Positions 1-10,356 of a stretch of 64,000 nucleotides of DNA are shown piece by piece. The stretch covers positions 1,178,001-1,242,000 of the forward strand of contig CM060849.1 in the NCBI GenBank assembly GCA_030737835.1, written 5' to 3'. The position numbers were made by a program, and so were the translations under genes. Numbering within the stretch: position 1 is the stretch's first letter; each line of letters opens with the position of its first letter. This stretch comes from Acorus gramineus (lineage: Eukaryota > Streptophyta > Magnoliopsida > Acorales > Acoraceae). The notes beneath the pieces are model-generated. The model did not search any database. It was given only the letters and a program-made list of their open reading frames with translations, and was not told the DNA's origin.

Positions 1-275
1 CTTTTTTCGATTGGAACCGTTAAAATTTTGGACTTTTAGCCATCATCATGAGTTTGAGAACTCCGATTGAAAATCTAACTGCACATGCGGGTGGCCGTGC
101 GTATGGCTGCCCGTGAGTTCGGGAGGGTGTCAGGGCACTCGGACTTGTGTGCGTACGCACGTGCTCGCATGTGTGCGGGTCCGTATGCATGCTTAATCGA
201 GTATTGGGTATTTCTAGTAAATTTCTTATGTATTTGTGTAGTTTACTCACCATATTGAATGCCCCTGTCTTGCAG

Positions 276-311
276 ATATTGACAGATGGTCACGTAGCAA
301 CCCGGGTTCCG
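276..311 (+). other. Candidate 36-nt LTR exon (exon 2), copy A1
   Basis: Flanked by a canonical acceptor (CTTGCAG) and donor (GTGAGT). Length is 36 nt, as in nearly all other copies. The phase-1 frame is open. Splicing is inferred from the sites only. Confidence 0.5.
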
Positions 312-1117
312 GTGAGTGGGACAATCCAACCCAGTAGGGAGGCGTTCGATGCACGTAGGCGTGCATTGCCCTCCCCTGGGGCACCATAGTTGCATATTAG
401 CTAGTATTGAATGTGAACTATGTCTTGCATGATTAATATGATGTATCCATGCCACCTTAGATTTGTATGCTAGGGATATGCACCCTTTTATCATGTTAGA
501 GGCCTAGGCATGCCTAGACACCTTGCCCCGACCTGTGCATGTTCCCACCTAGTTTAATTTAATTAAATCAATGTGAGCATGTCTTAAAGAATATTATAAC
601 CTTGTTGTTATAATATATGTCTCCCCGCATCTTAGTTATGCGCCCTGGAGGAATTCTTGTGAATTCATGACATTATTTAGCGTTACCATCGGTGTCGGCG
701 GATCCATGAGGATCGTATCCATGTGAGTAAGCTGTCTTCTCCTTATTGGTTGGATCCGATGTAGGTACTCCTCGGCGATGGCTGACCTGACAGAGGGCTT
801 CCGTCCGGTACCTCCGATGTGTTCGGACAGTACTGGTAGTTGGAGTGGACTAGATTGAGGCTACGAGGTTGGGAAAGGGCTACCGGGTGGACCAGGAGTT
901 GAGAGCAGTCTAGTCTACCCCAAGAGGCCCATGTCACCCCTTAGAGAGGGTGAGGGTGAGGGGAGGGAAAGTGGGATGGCGATGTAGCGACCCACTGGAT
1001 TGTGTAGTTACTGTCATTTAGGGGCTATAAATTATTTGAGGTTAATATGAATTGTGATGCATGAGTTGTGCTATTCACTGAGCGTGTGGCTCACCCCTCA
1101 CATATATTTTTCTCCAG

Positions 1118-1170
1118 TTATATCTGAGTCGGATCTGAAGGAGGAGCTCCCCGAGCCACATCAGCAGTAG
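1118..1170 (+). other. Candidate last LTR exon, acidic tail, copy A1
   Basis: Preceded by a pyrimidine tract ending TTTTTCTCCAG. In the phase set by the 36-nt exon it reads an acidic peptide with core SESDLKEELPE and then TAG. Seven other family A copies keep the frame and the stop (see findings). No expression evidence is available here. Confidence 0.5.
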
Positions 1171-1514
1171 CGGAGCAGTGTCACGTTCTGCGAGTGAGAG
1201 GCCATCAGCACCCTCCTTAAATTGTATGTATTGTATTCCGTGCTTAGGCACACGTTTGTATTACATTTGGATGTCGTTGTATATATTGGCTCTCACAGGA
1301 CAGTTGATTATGTATCGGGTCTGTAATATGTCTTTTGAATTACAGACTCAGTCTTTTAGCTTCTGCTATTTGTGTATATATTATGTCAGCCTCATTGTTG
1401 TCTGTGTTGTCATTTTTGATGTTGTTTAGAGTATGTTATTGACCTCCTGTATAGACTGCTGATATCATATATACCATTGCCGCGTCTCGGGGACGGCCGC
1501 CCTGGGGCGTGACA

Positions 1515-1915
1515 ACCTCGCGAAAGAATAATCGCGCAATATGACAGGCGTCTGACATCTTGCGACATGGGATGAAGTGAGCCATCTTCGAGAACCTGTC
1601 GACCACTACGAACACAGAATCTACGCCTCTTTGGGTACGAGGAAGACCCAACACAAAATCCATAGACAAGTCTTCCCAAACACCATTAGGAATAGGTAAA
1701 GGCATGTAAAGACCAGTATTTTGGGACTGACCTTTGGAGGTTTGATAGATGTAACACTTCTTAAAGACGATCCCGACATCTTTCTTCAACTTAGGCCAGA
1801 AATACCTCTCTTCTAGACTGGTAATGGTCTTGTCTCGGCCCAAATGTCCGCTCAAGCCGCCACCATGTAAATCACGAATCAATTTCTCCCTCAGAGAAGA
1901 TCTTGGGATGCACAA
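1515..1915 (-). pseudogene. Element C integrase fragment, cut by LTR A1
   Basis: Ty3/gypsy integrase of a plant chromovirus. Integrase inserts the cDNA into the chromosome in the nucleus. The N-terminal zinc-binding region is visible (H-G-G-G-L-S-G-H), but the second cysteine of the CxxC pair is tyrosine (KCYIYQ), which should weaken zinc binding. The catalytic core follows with [10 protein letters not shown] holding the first Asp of the DDE triad and [15 protein letters not shown]. Coding stops where LTR A1 enters after [11 protein letters not shown]. The second Asp, the Glu and the C-terminal domain are absent from this window. It lies downstream of the RNase H segment in the usual RT-RH-INT order. 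Non-functional as it stands. Confidence 0.85.
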
Positions 1916-1924
1916 TTGATTCCC

Positions 1925-2600
1925 TCAAAATAGATATCTGTCAGTGATGTGGAAATCATTAACGGCCTGGTTCTGTCCGTACTTAGTCCAAATGTCTTTA
2001 AAATCATCATCTTCAGCATATAAATCCTTCAAGCACTCGAAGCCAACGATCTCATGGGATATCGTCATCAATACGTTGGCTCGACGACTCAATGCATCAG
2101 CAACTCTATTAGTAGCACCAGATTTATGACGAATAACAAAAGGAAATTTTTGAAGAAAAGTAGACCACCTGATGTGCATCTTGTCCACGTGTTTCTGGTT
2201 GTTCAAAAACTTTAAGGCTTGATGATCATAATATAGCATGAATTCTCGCTGAATCAAATAATGTTCCCATTGTTTCAAGGCGCGCACCACGGCATAAAAC
2301 TCTTGATCATATGTGCTCCATTTCTGTCGTGCCTCGCTCAACTTTTCGCTAAAGAACGCGACCGGCCTCTTCTCTTGTGAAAGAACAGCACCTACACCGA
2401 CGCCGCTAGCATCGCACTCCACCTCAAATATCTTCTCAAAGCTGGGCAGAGCAAGGACTGGTGCGGTGCATAATTTCTCCTTGATTAATGCAAAACTCCT
2501 TTCTGCGGCTTCACCCCATAGGAATTTTCCTTTCTTCATGCACTCCGTAATCGGCGCCATAATGGTACTGAAGTTCCGAACAAATCGTCGATAGAAAGTG
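1925..2600 (-). pseudogene. Element C RNase H region of pol
   Basis: Ty3/gypsy RNase H, which removes the RNA strand of the RNA:DNA hybrid during reverse transcription. Motifs in order: the end of the RT thumb/connection ([17 protein letters not shown]), [18 protein letters not shown] with the first catalytic Asp, [20 protein letters not shown] with the Glu region, [10 protein letters not shown] where the usual TDH is YDH, and the closing VADALSRR. The tail leads toward the integrase frame but a stop near 1925 separates them. The style of these motifs is that of a chromovirus other than Tekay (CRM, Galadriel or Reina type); I cannot choose among them. Confidence 0.85.
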
Positions 2601-3398
2601 ACTAGACCATGGAAACTCTGAACATCTCCAACGGTCTTAGGTGTAGGCCTCGCACCTTCTCTTCATCTACATGAATTCCTTCAGCACATACTATATATCC
2701 AGGAATAAGAGGCTACTAGTCATAAAATTGCATTTCTTCAGGTTAATAAATAGTTGATTTTCTCGCAAAACCGTTAACACCTGTCGCACATGATCTAGGT
2801 GTTCCTCCTCAGCTCAACTGTATATGAGTATATCATCAAAGTATACCACAAAAAATTTACCCATAAAAGGTCATAATACCTGATTCATCACATGCATGAA
2901 GGTGCTAGGTGCATTAGACAGACCAAAAGGCATCACCAGCCACTCATACAATCCATCCTTGCTTTTGAACGCCGTCTTCCATTCGTCCCCAGGTCGGATC
3001 CGAATCTGATGATACCCGCTGCGTAAATCGATCTTTGTAAACAGCTTCGAGCCCTCCAACATATCCAGCATGTCGTCTAAACGGGGGATAGGAAATCGGT
3101 ACTTGACGGTGATTCTGTTGATGGCTCTACTGTCCACGCACATGCGCCAACTTCCATCTTTCTTGGGTACCAGCAAGGTAGGAACGACACAAGGACTCAT
3201 GCTCTCATGGATGAACCCCTTTTGTAGCAGGCCTTCTATTTGTTCTCTCAGAATCTCACACTCTTTCGAACTCATCCGATAATGGGGCAGATTAGGCAAA
3301 CTTGCTCCAGGAATAAGATCTATGTGATGTTGAATATCTCTCAATGGTGGTAGTTTATCAGGTAATTCTTCAGAAGCAAGTTCTCTGAAATCCTCCAA
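2601..3398 (-). pseudogene. Element C reverse transcriptase, frameshifted
   Basis: Reverse transcriptase of the same element. The frame 3398-2871 has the linker [16 protein letters not shown], the palm start [29 protein letters not shown] with the first catalytic Asp, and [14 protein letters not shown]. The YFDDIL active-site motif is present near 2830-2850 but in another frame, followed by an in-frame stop, so at least one frameshift lies around 2870 and a nonsense change near 2817. The join to the protease frame near 3370-3398 is also shifted. Order and strand match the flanking C segments. Clearly decayed. Confidence 0.85.
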
Positions 3399-4473
3399 GT
3401 AATGACTTAATGCTAGGGGCTATCACCGCTGGAATTTCTTCTCGTCCTTCAACAACAAAAGATCTAACAACCATACAATAGACTCCCTTTGCTTCCCTTG
3501 CATCTGCCATGAACTCTGCTTCGGATTCGGCGATTGTCAATAGTGATCGACCATCGACCTTATGGCCTTTGTTGGCTGGTTGAAGTCCTGAGGGGGCCAT
3601 CGCAATTTTATGTGACTTCCAAAAGAACATGTAGGTGTTGTCTCGTCCCCTATAAGTGATGTCAACATCATATTGCCAGGGTCTCCCTAACAACACATGG
3701 CTAGCATCCATGTCCACCACATCGCAAAGCACTTCATCTTGATAATATTTACCAATTGAAATAGGAACTCTACAAATTTCTGTTACCTTCACCGTCGGTC
3801 CTTTCTTGATCCAGCCTATAGAATAAGGGGTATGATGCTTCTCTGTTGGTAACTTCATGTGATCCACCAGCTTTTTCGCCACAAAGTTTTCGCAGCTCCC
3901 ACTATCTACGATCAAATCGCAGACCTTCTTATTGATGGAACAACAAGATCTGAAAATAGTGTGCCATTGATTGGAGTCCTCGTGTTTCGGAGAATACAAC
4001 AATCGTTGTACGACAAGGCTGACTCGATCTCCGTCCTCCTCCGCGAACTCAGCACCCTCATATGTAAGATCTTCATCAAATTCTTCATCTCCCACATCAT
4101 CATTGTCGCCTTCTTCTACTAGATTCACGGTCTTGCATTCTGGACATACGTTAGAATGATGTCCTGGCTTTCCACACCGATAGCAATTGCCTGGTGCAGG
4201 CCTAGCATAAGTATTTGGATTCTTTGGTGCAGTACGATTTGCTAGAAAAGTGGTTTGATTGAAACCACCTGGTTCATTCTTCACACCCTTGGATGGAATT
4301 CCTTGAGTTCTCGTCTGATTGAACGGAGTTTGAGATGCCAGACCCTTTCCTTTGTCAGAGGAAGGGACAGAATCTGGGTTGCTTCTGCGAAAGTTTGACG
4401 AACTTTCGGGTTTCTGGTCCATGAGTTCTGCCTTCAGCTCCATGTTATTGGCTTCCTCGATGGTCCACACCAC
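3370..4473 (-). pseudogene. Element C gag zinc knuckle and aspartic protease
   Basis: C-terminal gag plus protease of the Ty3/gypsy element. The CCHC knuckle CYRCGKPGHHSNVC (nucleocapsid, binds genomic RNA) is near residue 95 of the open frame. An acidic stretch follows, then the aspartic protease signature CDLIVDSGSCENFV with D-S-G and, further on, VLLGRPWQYDVD. The open frame is long (367 codons) and the most intact piece of C. It overlaps the RT frame by a few codons in a different phase, which points to a frameshift rather than a designed overlap, because the linker sequence is split between the two frames. Confidence 0.85.
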
Positions 4474-4719
4474 GTGTAAGCCAATCCGATCTCGGATCCA
4501 AGGCTTTAACCGTTAAGGTATCGGGCCACACGTTGTCCATCGGTTTTTGCGATGTTTTTTCTATCCTAAAGCCTAAAAAACTCAGCAGTATAATCAAATA
4601 TCGATCGATTACCTTGGCGATAGTTTTGATATAGTTGGAATAGATATTGTTCATAATCTGGTGGAAGAAATTGTTCCAACATTAGTGGCTTCGTCTACCT
4701 CCATGAACGAATAGGTGCC
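4474..4719 (-). pseudogene. Element C gag middle segment
   Basis: The minus strand encodes the gag pattern [17 protein letters not shown], typical of the capsid region of plant Ty3/gypsy gag, in a frame broken by stops before the zinc-knuckle frame begins. The segment ends at the truncated left border of the B1 LTR near 4720. The gag start of the same element resumes on the other side of that insertion at 11671. Confidence 0.65.
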
Positions 4720-4770
4720 TTCCCCGAGACGTGGCAATAATGAAATATCAGCTATCAATACCTGAGGTCA

Positions 4771-4850
4771 ACAAAGACTCCAACAACAACACACAAGGTG
4801 GCAAAGCAATGATAATGATAACTGACTGAAAAGCGGAAGCATAAGATATC
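4771..4850 (+). repeat. Left copy of 80-bp direct duplication flanking A2
   Basis: By eye, identical base for base to 7975-8054. Both copies are family B LTR sequence, starting ACAAAGACTCC and ending AAGATATC. They bracket the nested A LTR. Far longer than the 5-bp duplication expected from gypsy integrase. Confidence 0.9.
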
Positions 4851-5113
4851 ATACACAAGCAGCCAAAATGACACACAGACAACAAAAGCAAGGCTGACAG
4901 GATATATTTACACCAAATGCGGATAACTAAGACTGAATCTGTAATCAAAATACACTACAGACTCCATACATAATCACATGTCCTGTGAGAGCCAATATAT
5001 ATACAAAGACATCCAAATACAACACCAACGCGTGCCCAAGCACGGAAAATGATACATACTGGTACAAAGGATGCTGATAGTCTCTGCAACTCGCGGGACG
5101 TGGCGCTACTCCG

Positions 5114-5166
5114 CTACTGATGAAGTCCCTCGGGGAGCTCCTCCTCCAGATCCGACTCAGATGACA
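5114..5166 (-). other. Candidate last LTR exon, acidic tail, copy A2
   Basis: Acceptor TTTTTCTTCAG, then a phase-1 frame with core SESDLEEELPEGLHQ and TAG. One of eight family A copies with the same frame and stop. Confidence 0.5.
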
Positions 5167-5282
5167 CTGAAGAAAAATATTGTGCGAGGGGTGAGCCACA
5201 CGCTCAGTGAACGGCACAACCCATGCATCACAGACAATATTTACCACAAATCCATTATTTATCCAGCCTCTAAGACATAACA

Positions 5283-5650
5283 ACATGATCCAGTGATTCG
5301 TACTTCGCCGAACCACCACACCCTCACCCTCACCCATCAATGGGTGACATAGGTTATTGGGACTGATAATAATCCATTCACAAATCCAGTAGGTCGCTCA
5401 TCGCCAACCCACTACACCCTCACCCTCACCCTACCATGGGTGACATAGGATTTTGGGACTGACTACACAAAACCAGCGGGTCGCTTCCGCCAACCCGCCA
5501 CACCCTCACCCTCACCCTTCAATGGGTGACATAGGATTTTGGGACTGATAAGCATCCAATCACAACTCCAGTGGGTCGTTCATCGCCAACCCACTACACC
5601 CTCACCCTCACCCATCAATGGGTGACATAGGATTTTGGGACTGACTAGGC
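5283..5650 (-). repeat. Tandem G-rich minisatellite in LTR A2 (four units)
   Basis: Four units of roughly 85-115 bp, each with CCCTCACCCTCACCC on the plus strand (GGGTGAGGGTGAGGG on the transcribed strand), a TGACATAGG motif and GGGTCG. Copy number differs between A LTRs: two near 40080-40215, two near 36950-37110, three near 48630-48860. Confidence 0.85.
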
Positions 5651-6589
5651 TGTTGGTCACCCTTGGTCCACCGATAGTCTCTCCTCCACTCCGTAGGCCG
5701 CCTGGTCTACTCCCACATTCAGCACAGTCCGTCCTAAATCAGGAGGTGCCTACTGATGGGAGCCCTCTGTCAGGAAGGCCTGTCTAACGCTGGGGTAGTC
5801 TCTACCGGATCCAACGAAGGGAACAGAACAGCCTAACCATCGCATATGATCCACTTGGATCCGCAGACAGCACATTATAACAACACTAATGTTCTGAATT
5901 CCTCAGAACCCACCAGGGCGCATAACTACGATGCGGGGAACATGCATAAGGTTATATCAGGGTGAAATATTCTTGGGGGAAAGCAACTCGGGAGGGCAGC
6001 GTGAGATCCCGTTATAGGACACTCCGACAACCAAACAAGGAACACGGTGTACCCTAACCCGGGTCTCACCGCTGTCCTCGCAAGGCCCCTCCCCTAAAAT
6101 AATCACTATAACATGCAATTCAACAAATACTAGTATTTAATTTAATAAATAAACTAGTAGGGCACATGCATCGGTCGGGCTTCCTAACAAGGAACCAGGG
6201 GACATGCTGCATGGCTCATATACATATCCTAAGGGTGCAAGTCCCTAACATGCAAATCTAGGGTAACATGCATTCTACAATTAAATCATGCTCGCATGAT
6301 ATACATATTACACATGGTCAATATTCATCCAAGGTGCCCCAGGAGAGGTCGGTATACGCACAAGTGCGTATAGCACCTCTCTACTGGGTTGGATTGTCCC
6401 ACTCACCAGTGATCGGGGTCAACGCGCGACCATCTGTCGAGATCTGCAAGACAGGTATTATTTGGTAAGTATTAATCCACAATTATCATTAAATACATAA
6501 CTAAACACCCCAAAACCCACAACAAGCATCCAACACTTCCCCAACACTTCCCCAACAACTACTCGCGGCCTCGGCAACCACCCGCACGG

Positions 6590-7210
6590 CCCCGGCAACC
6601 ACCCGCACGGTCGGCCACCGCCCGGACGCGCCGCCGCGGGCCCCGCACGCCTCGCGCCGGTCCGCGAGCACCCCGCGCGCCCCCGCACGCAGTGCCCCGC
6701 CTCGCGCGCACCCCGTGTGCACCTCCGCCACCTTGCCGCACCTCGCGCGCACCTCGCACGCACCCCGCACACCTTGCCGCACCTCGCGCGCACCTCGCAC
6801 GCACCTCGCGCACTGCCCCGCGCCCCGTGCCTCCTCCGCGCGCGCCCCGCACCTCGGCCAGCACCTCCGCGCGCGCCTCCGCTGCCTCAGCCACACGAAC
6901 AGCCCCGCGCACAGCCGCCCGAACCGCCCCGCGCACAGACCCGCGCGCACCCAGCGCCCAGCACGCCCGCGCGCCTGCTGCCTGAGGCCCCCAGCCCGAG
7001 CTTGCACGCCCAGCACGACCAGCAGCTCGCACCAGACCCGCGCACGCCCGCGCGCCTGCTGCCTGAGGCCCCCAGCCCGAGCTCGTGCGCCCAGCGCGAC
7101 CAGCAGCTCGCACCAGACTCGCGCACGCCCGCGCGCACGCCGCGCGCACGCACGCCCGCGCGCGCACGCGCGCCTGCCCACGCGCACCCGACCTGGCGCC
7201 GCCTGGGTTG
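6590..7210 (-). repeat. GC-extreme, CpG-dense block in LTR A2 intron 1
   Basis: Dominated by degenerate repeats of CGCGCGCACC and CGCACGCACC and by two near-identical ~85-bp units around 6975-7110. Found between exon-1 donor and exon 2 in the A LTRs and E, but different in sequence and length in each. No stable reading frame. Confidence 0.8.
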
Positions 7211-7974
7211 CTGCTGCTGCTGCTGCTTGGCCCGGACGACCTGCCACTGCCCGAGCGCCACCACCACCCCTCCCTTGACCACCGACCACCCTCCGACGAC
7301 CCCCACTGCCACCAACCACCTCCAAATCACAAAACCCTCCCCTAGCAATCATCTAGACAAGAAATAAGACGGAAGGGAGGCTTACCGAGGGGAGGAAGAG
7401 GCGTCCGGTGGATCTCCACGCGCCGAAACCCTTCCCAAAAGCCTTCTCACGCCCCGATCTAGCTTGTCCCTCGGAATGGGCCAAATCAGAGGACGAAAAG
7501 GGGAGGTCGGGGAGGCTAAAGTCGTCGGAATCGGGTTTTGAAGACACCGGAGTGTAGATCGGGACCCGATCTACACTTCCCGTGCTTTAGGTTTTTGATT
7601 TCGAGGGGTCTAGGGGGCTTGAAAGGGAGAAAAACGGAGAGGGGGAGAGAGATCTCGCCGAGGAAGACAATGAACAGTGCTCCTCGAAATTTGCTCACCC
7701 CAATTTATAGTGCGCGACTTAAAAACCCGGATACGCCCCGGAACTGCGAAATTTTTGCAAACGATGCCAGAATTCGATGAATTTTTCGTGAGAGGTCTAA
7801 AATGGCACCAGGACACCAAATATGCAGTTAGATTTTCAATCGGAGTCCTCTAGCTCAGACGATAGCTAACAGTCTGAAATTATGCGGTTCCGATCGAAAA
7901 ACCCTAAAAATTTTAAAACTGCCAGAAATGCTCCAACGGTTACCAGCAGGCTAAAAAGTGACACATATATAACA

Positions 7975-8054
7975 ACAAAGACTCCAACAACAACACACAA
8001 GGTGGCAAAGCAATGATAATGATAACTGACTGAAAAGCGGAAGCATAAGATATC
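7975..8054 (+). repeat. Right copy of 80-bp direct duplication flanking A2
   Basis: Matches 4771-4850 over 80 bp with no mismatch seen. It begins immediately after the intact A2 terminus, and B LTR sequence then continues without a break. Confidence 0.9.
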
Positions 8055-10320
8055 AACAATGTCTGTAAACCAAAAACATTATTACATACTCGAATACACA
8101 ATCATTTTCATATGAGAGCCAAGCCTAGTCCAAATAAAATACAACCTGTGTCATATGCACGATTTACAATACATAAAATGACTCTAGGACTGCTGACAAC
8201 CTCACACTCGCCACCCGCCGGAAGAACACTACACGCCCATAAGACCACGCCACAGTGAAGCTCCAGCTCCACGCCCAACACTGCCCCTGAAAAGAAACAG
8301 TATGCAAGGGGTGAGCTACAAGCTCAGTGAGTGGTTGGAAACCAATCACCATACAACAGTTCAATACTAAAGCAATTTCCTTTCAAGGAAAACATGGGTG
8401 GAAACCCATGGATAACAGGGTCATGCGACGGCGCGACAAACCTCACCCTCACTCCCGGAGGAAGACTCTTGGGACTTTTGGGGAGAGACCATACCGTTGG
8501 TCGAAGAGACGCGGAATTACTGGTCCACACAACACTACTGAATCACCAACCTCACCCTCATCCTCACTCCCGGAGGGAGACTCTTGGGTCTCTTGGGGAG
8601 AGACCATACCGTTGGTCGAAAAGACCCAGAATTACTGGTCTACACAACACTATTGGATCATCTACATCGAGATAACTGTCCAACGATGTCTTTGAGCATC
8701 GATACGCAACCGGACCCAACTACTATGGGAACGGAGGAACCACGAATGGGTCACGCGGCGACGTGTCTTCACCTCATCCTCACCCTCACCCTTTACAGGT
8801 GACATAGGACTTTTGGAGAGATTAGACTCCTCTACACCCTTGGTCCACCGGTAGCCCTTTCCCTGAGTAGTCACTACTTGGTATACTCACACGATCATTA
8901 CGCTTCCGAACGCCTCGGTGGTACCTACGGATGGGAGCCCTCTGTTAGGATAGCTTTTCCAACACCGGGAAGTTCCTACATCGGATCCAACGAAGGGGAG
9001 AACGATTCCACACTCGCAATATCATTCGTTAGCCCTCTCCCGGGTAGCCTCTACCTGGTACACTCCCACGATCAGTACGCTCCCGAACGCATCGGTGGTA
9101 CCTACAGATGGGAGCCCTCTGTCAGGACAGCTACAACCCGGGTCTCTTCAACACGGACGACATTGGGAGGAAACACTCCATGTTCGCAAAGCGAACCCAA
9201 TGGAAAAACAACTACTCTCGATAATCACATATCGATGATAGCAAACACTATTGTACTCCCATACGGTTGCGTCGCTCGGACACAAGGGGGGTTGCCTCTG
9301 CTCTCACGCAAAAATAATCCCAAGGCACATAACCCAACAGGCGGTTCATATACACGCCTAGCACGGGTAGGCCTAGCTTAATGCCCCAACTATCGGCTTA
9401 ACAAAACCGTAAAATAATGAATTCTCCTGAATTCCAAACGAGTGCATCGCTCGGATGCACGGGGTGATTACATCGCTAGCGCTCTAACTAATAAGGTACA
9501 ACCCGACAACGGGTCATACCCACGCCTATTTCAGATAGGCCTATCAGTTTTTAACATGCGCATATAAATATATCCAGGAGAATTATATCTAGCTATGTGC
9601 ATGAACCATATGCACAATCATCTAATAATTGACCATAAGGGTGACCCCTAACATGGATTTACATCATAATCAACAAATCATACAACATGCATACATGGCC
9701 ATTAATCATATAAGCACACAAGGCATAACTTAAGCATGCGTTGGATATCACCAACTTAAAAGAAAGGGTCAAGCGCGATCTCGCGGACTAACAGGTGCAT
9801 GCCAATATTCCAAACGAACCTGAGTCGAGTAGGAAATCGCATCTACTTACTCAGTTCGTTCAGAGGGAGAGGGCGAGAGAGATCATCATCTCATGAAGCT
9901 GGTCATAGCTTTGCCCCATTAGCATGGGCGCAACAACTACACCACGCCCTCGAGTCTTATCGCAAGGGAATATTAGGCAGGTGCCCGTTATTAACCCAGA
10001 CTTAATCATGCTGGATATTCCAATTAATATGGTGAGAGTAGTATTACAATACTACCTAAGGCATGCCATATTCTATACATCCATACATATTACAGAAATA
10101 CATGCCCATACTAGAGGGGCGCATGCAACACAAGCATTCATACATGGATACAATACATGCAATACAAGCCTAGCATGCAACATATCTAACATATTATAGT
10201 TTAAGCATGGCCATACTACTTATCTACACAAGTATAGCTAGGGGGCCCCATCGATGCGCGACGCGCGACTACGCGTGTCGAGCGCATCCCGAGGGGGGGG
10301 GATTGGATCAAACCACTCAC

Positions 10321-10356
10321 CGATACCCGGATCGCCGCGCGTCCGGTCTAAGAGAT
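10321..10356 (-). other. Candidate 36-nt LTR exon, copy B1
   Basis: Acceptor TTCGCAG and donor GTGAGTGG on the minus strand. The phase-1 frame is open, with the motif GDPGI at its end as in other B copies. Length exactly 36. Confidence 0.5.

Larger units (their letters stand above)
1..1514 (+). mobile_element. Family A LTR (A1), 3' part, inserted in element C integrase
   Basis: The sequence follows the family A LTR to its terminal GGGGCGTGACA at 1514, after which the C integrase frame (minus strand) begins. The left part is cut by the window, and an internal deletion near position 87 joins the U3 start directly to the region just before the 36-nt exon, so promoter and exon 1 are missing. It keeps the 36-nt exon (276-311), the post-donor hairpin (337-375), a GAATTC-spacer-GAATTC palindrome (about 650-666), one G-rich motif near 945-965 and the acidic last exon (1118-1170). 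Open frames here other than that exon look like chance. The LTR identity is confident; whether it was solo or part of a longer element cannot be seen. Confidence 0.85.
4851..7974 (-). mobile_element. Family A LTR (A2), 3' end truncated, nested in B1
   Basis: The right end is the canonical A start (TGTTATATATG on the minus strand, ending at 7974). The left end lacks about 50-70 bp, including the GGGGCGTGACA terminus. Inside, reading on the minus strand: a TATA-like ACTATAAATTG near 7700, an exon-1 donor at 7385/7386, an extremely GC-rich block (about 6590-7210), a 37-nt version of exon 2 (6407-6443), a hairpin (6341-6382), four tandem copies of the G-rich minisatellite (about 5283-5650) and the acidic last exon (5114-5166). 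The arginine-, alanine- and proline-rich frames in the GC block appear on both strands and are composition artefacts. Confidence 0.85.

Noticed and set aside
1178-1429. 83-codon ORF after the last exon in LTR A1
   Set aside because: Not open in the equivalent place of other A LTRs; no domain.
6458-7367. Long Arg/Ala/Pro-rich ORFs on both strands
   Set aside because: They arise from GC-extreme repeats, overlap on both strands and in several frames, and are not kept between LTR copies.
8878-9381. 167-codon ORF in LTR B1
   Set aside because: Broken by stops or shifts in the matching regions of B2, B3 and B6; no conserved frame or domain.
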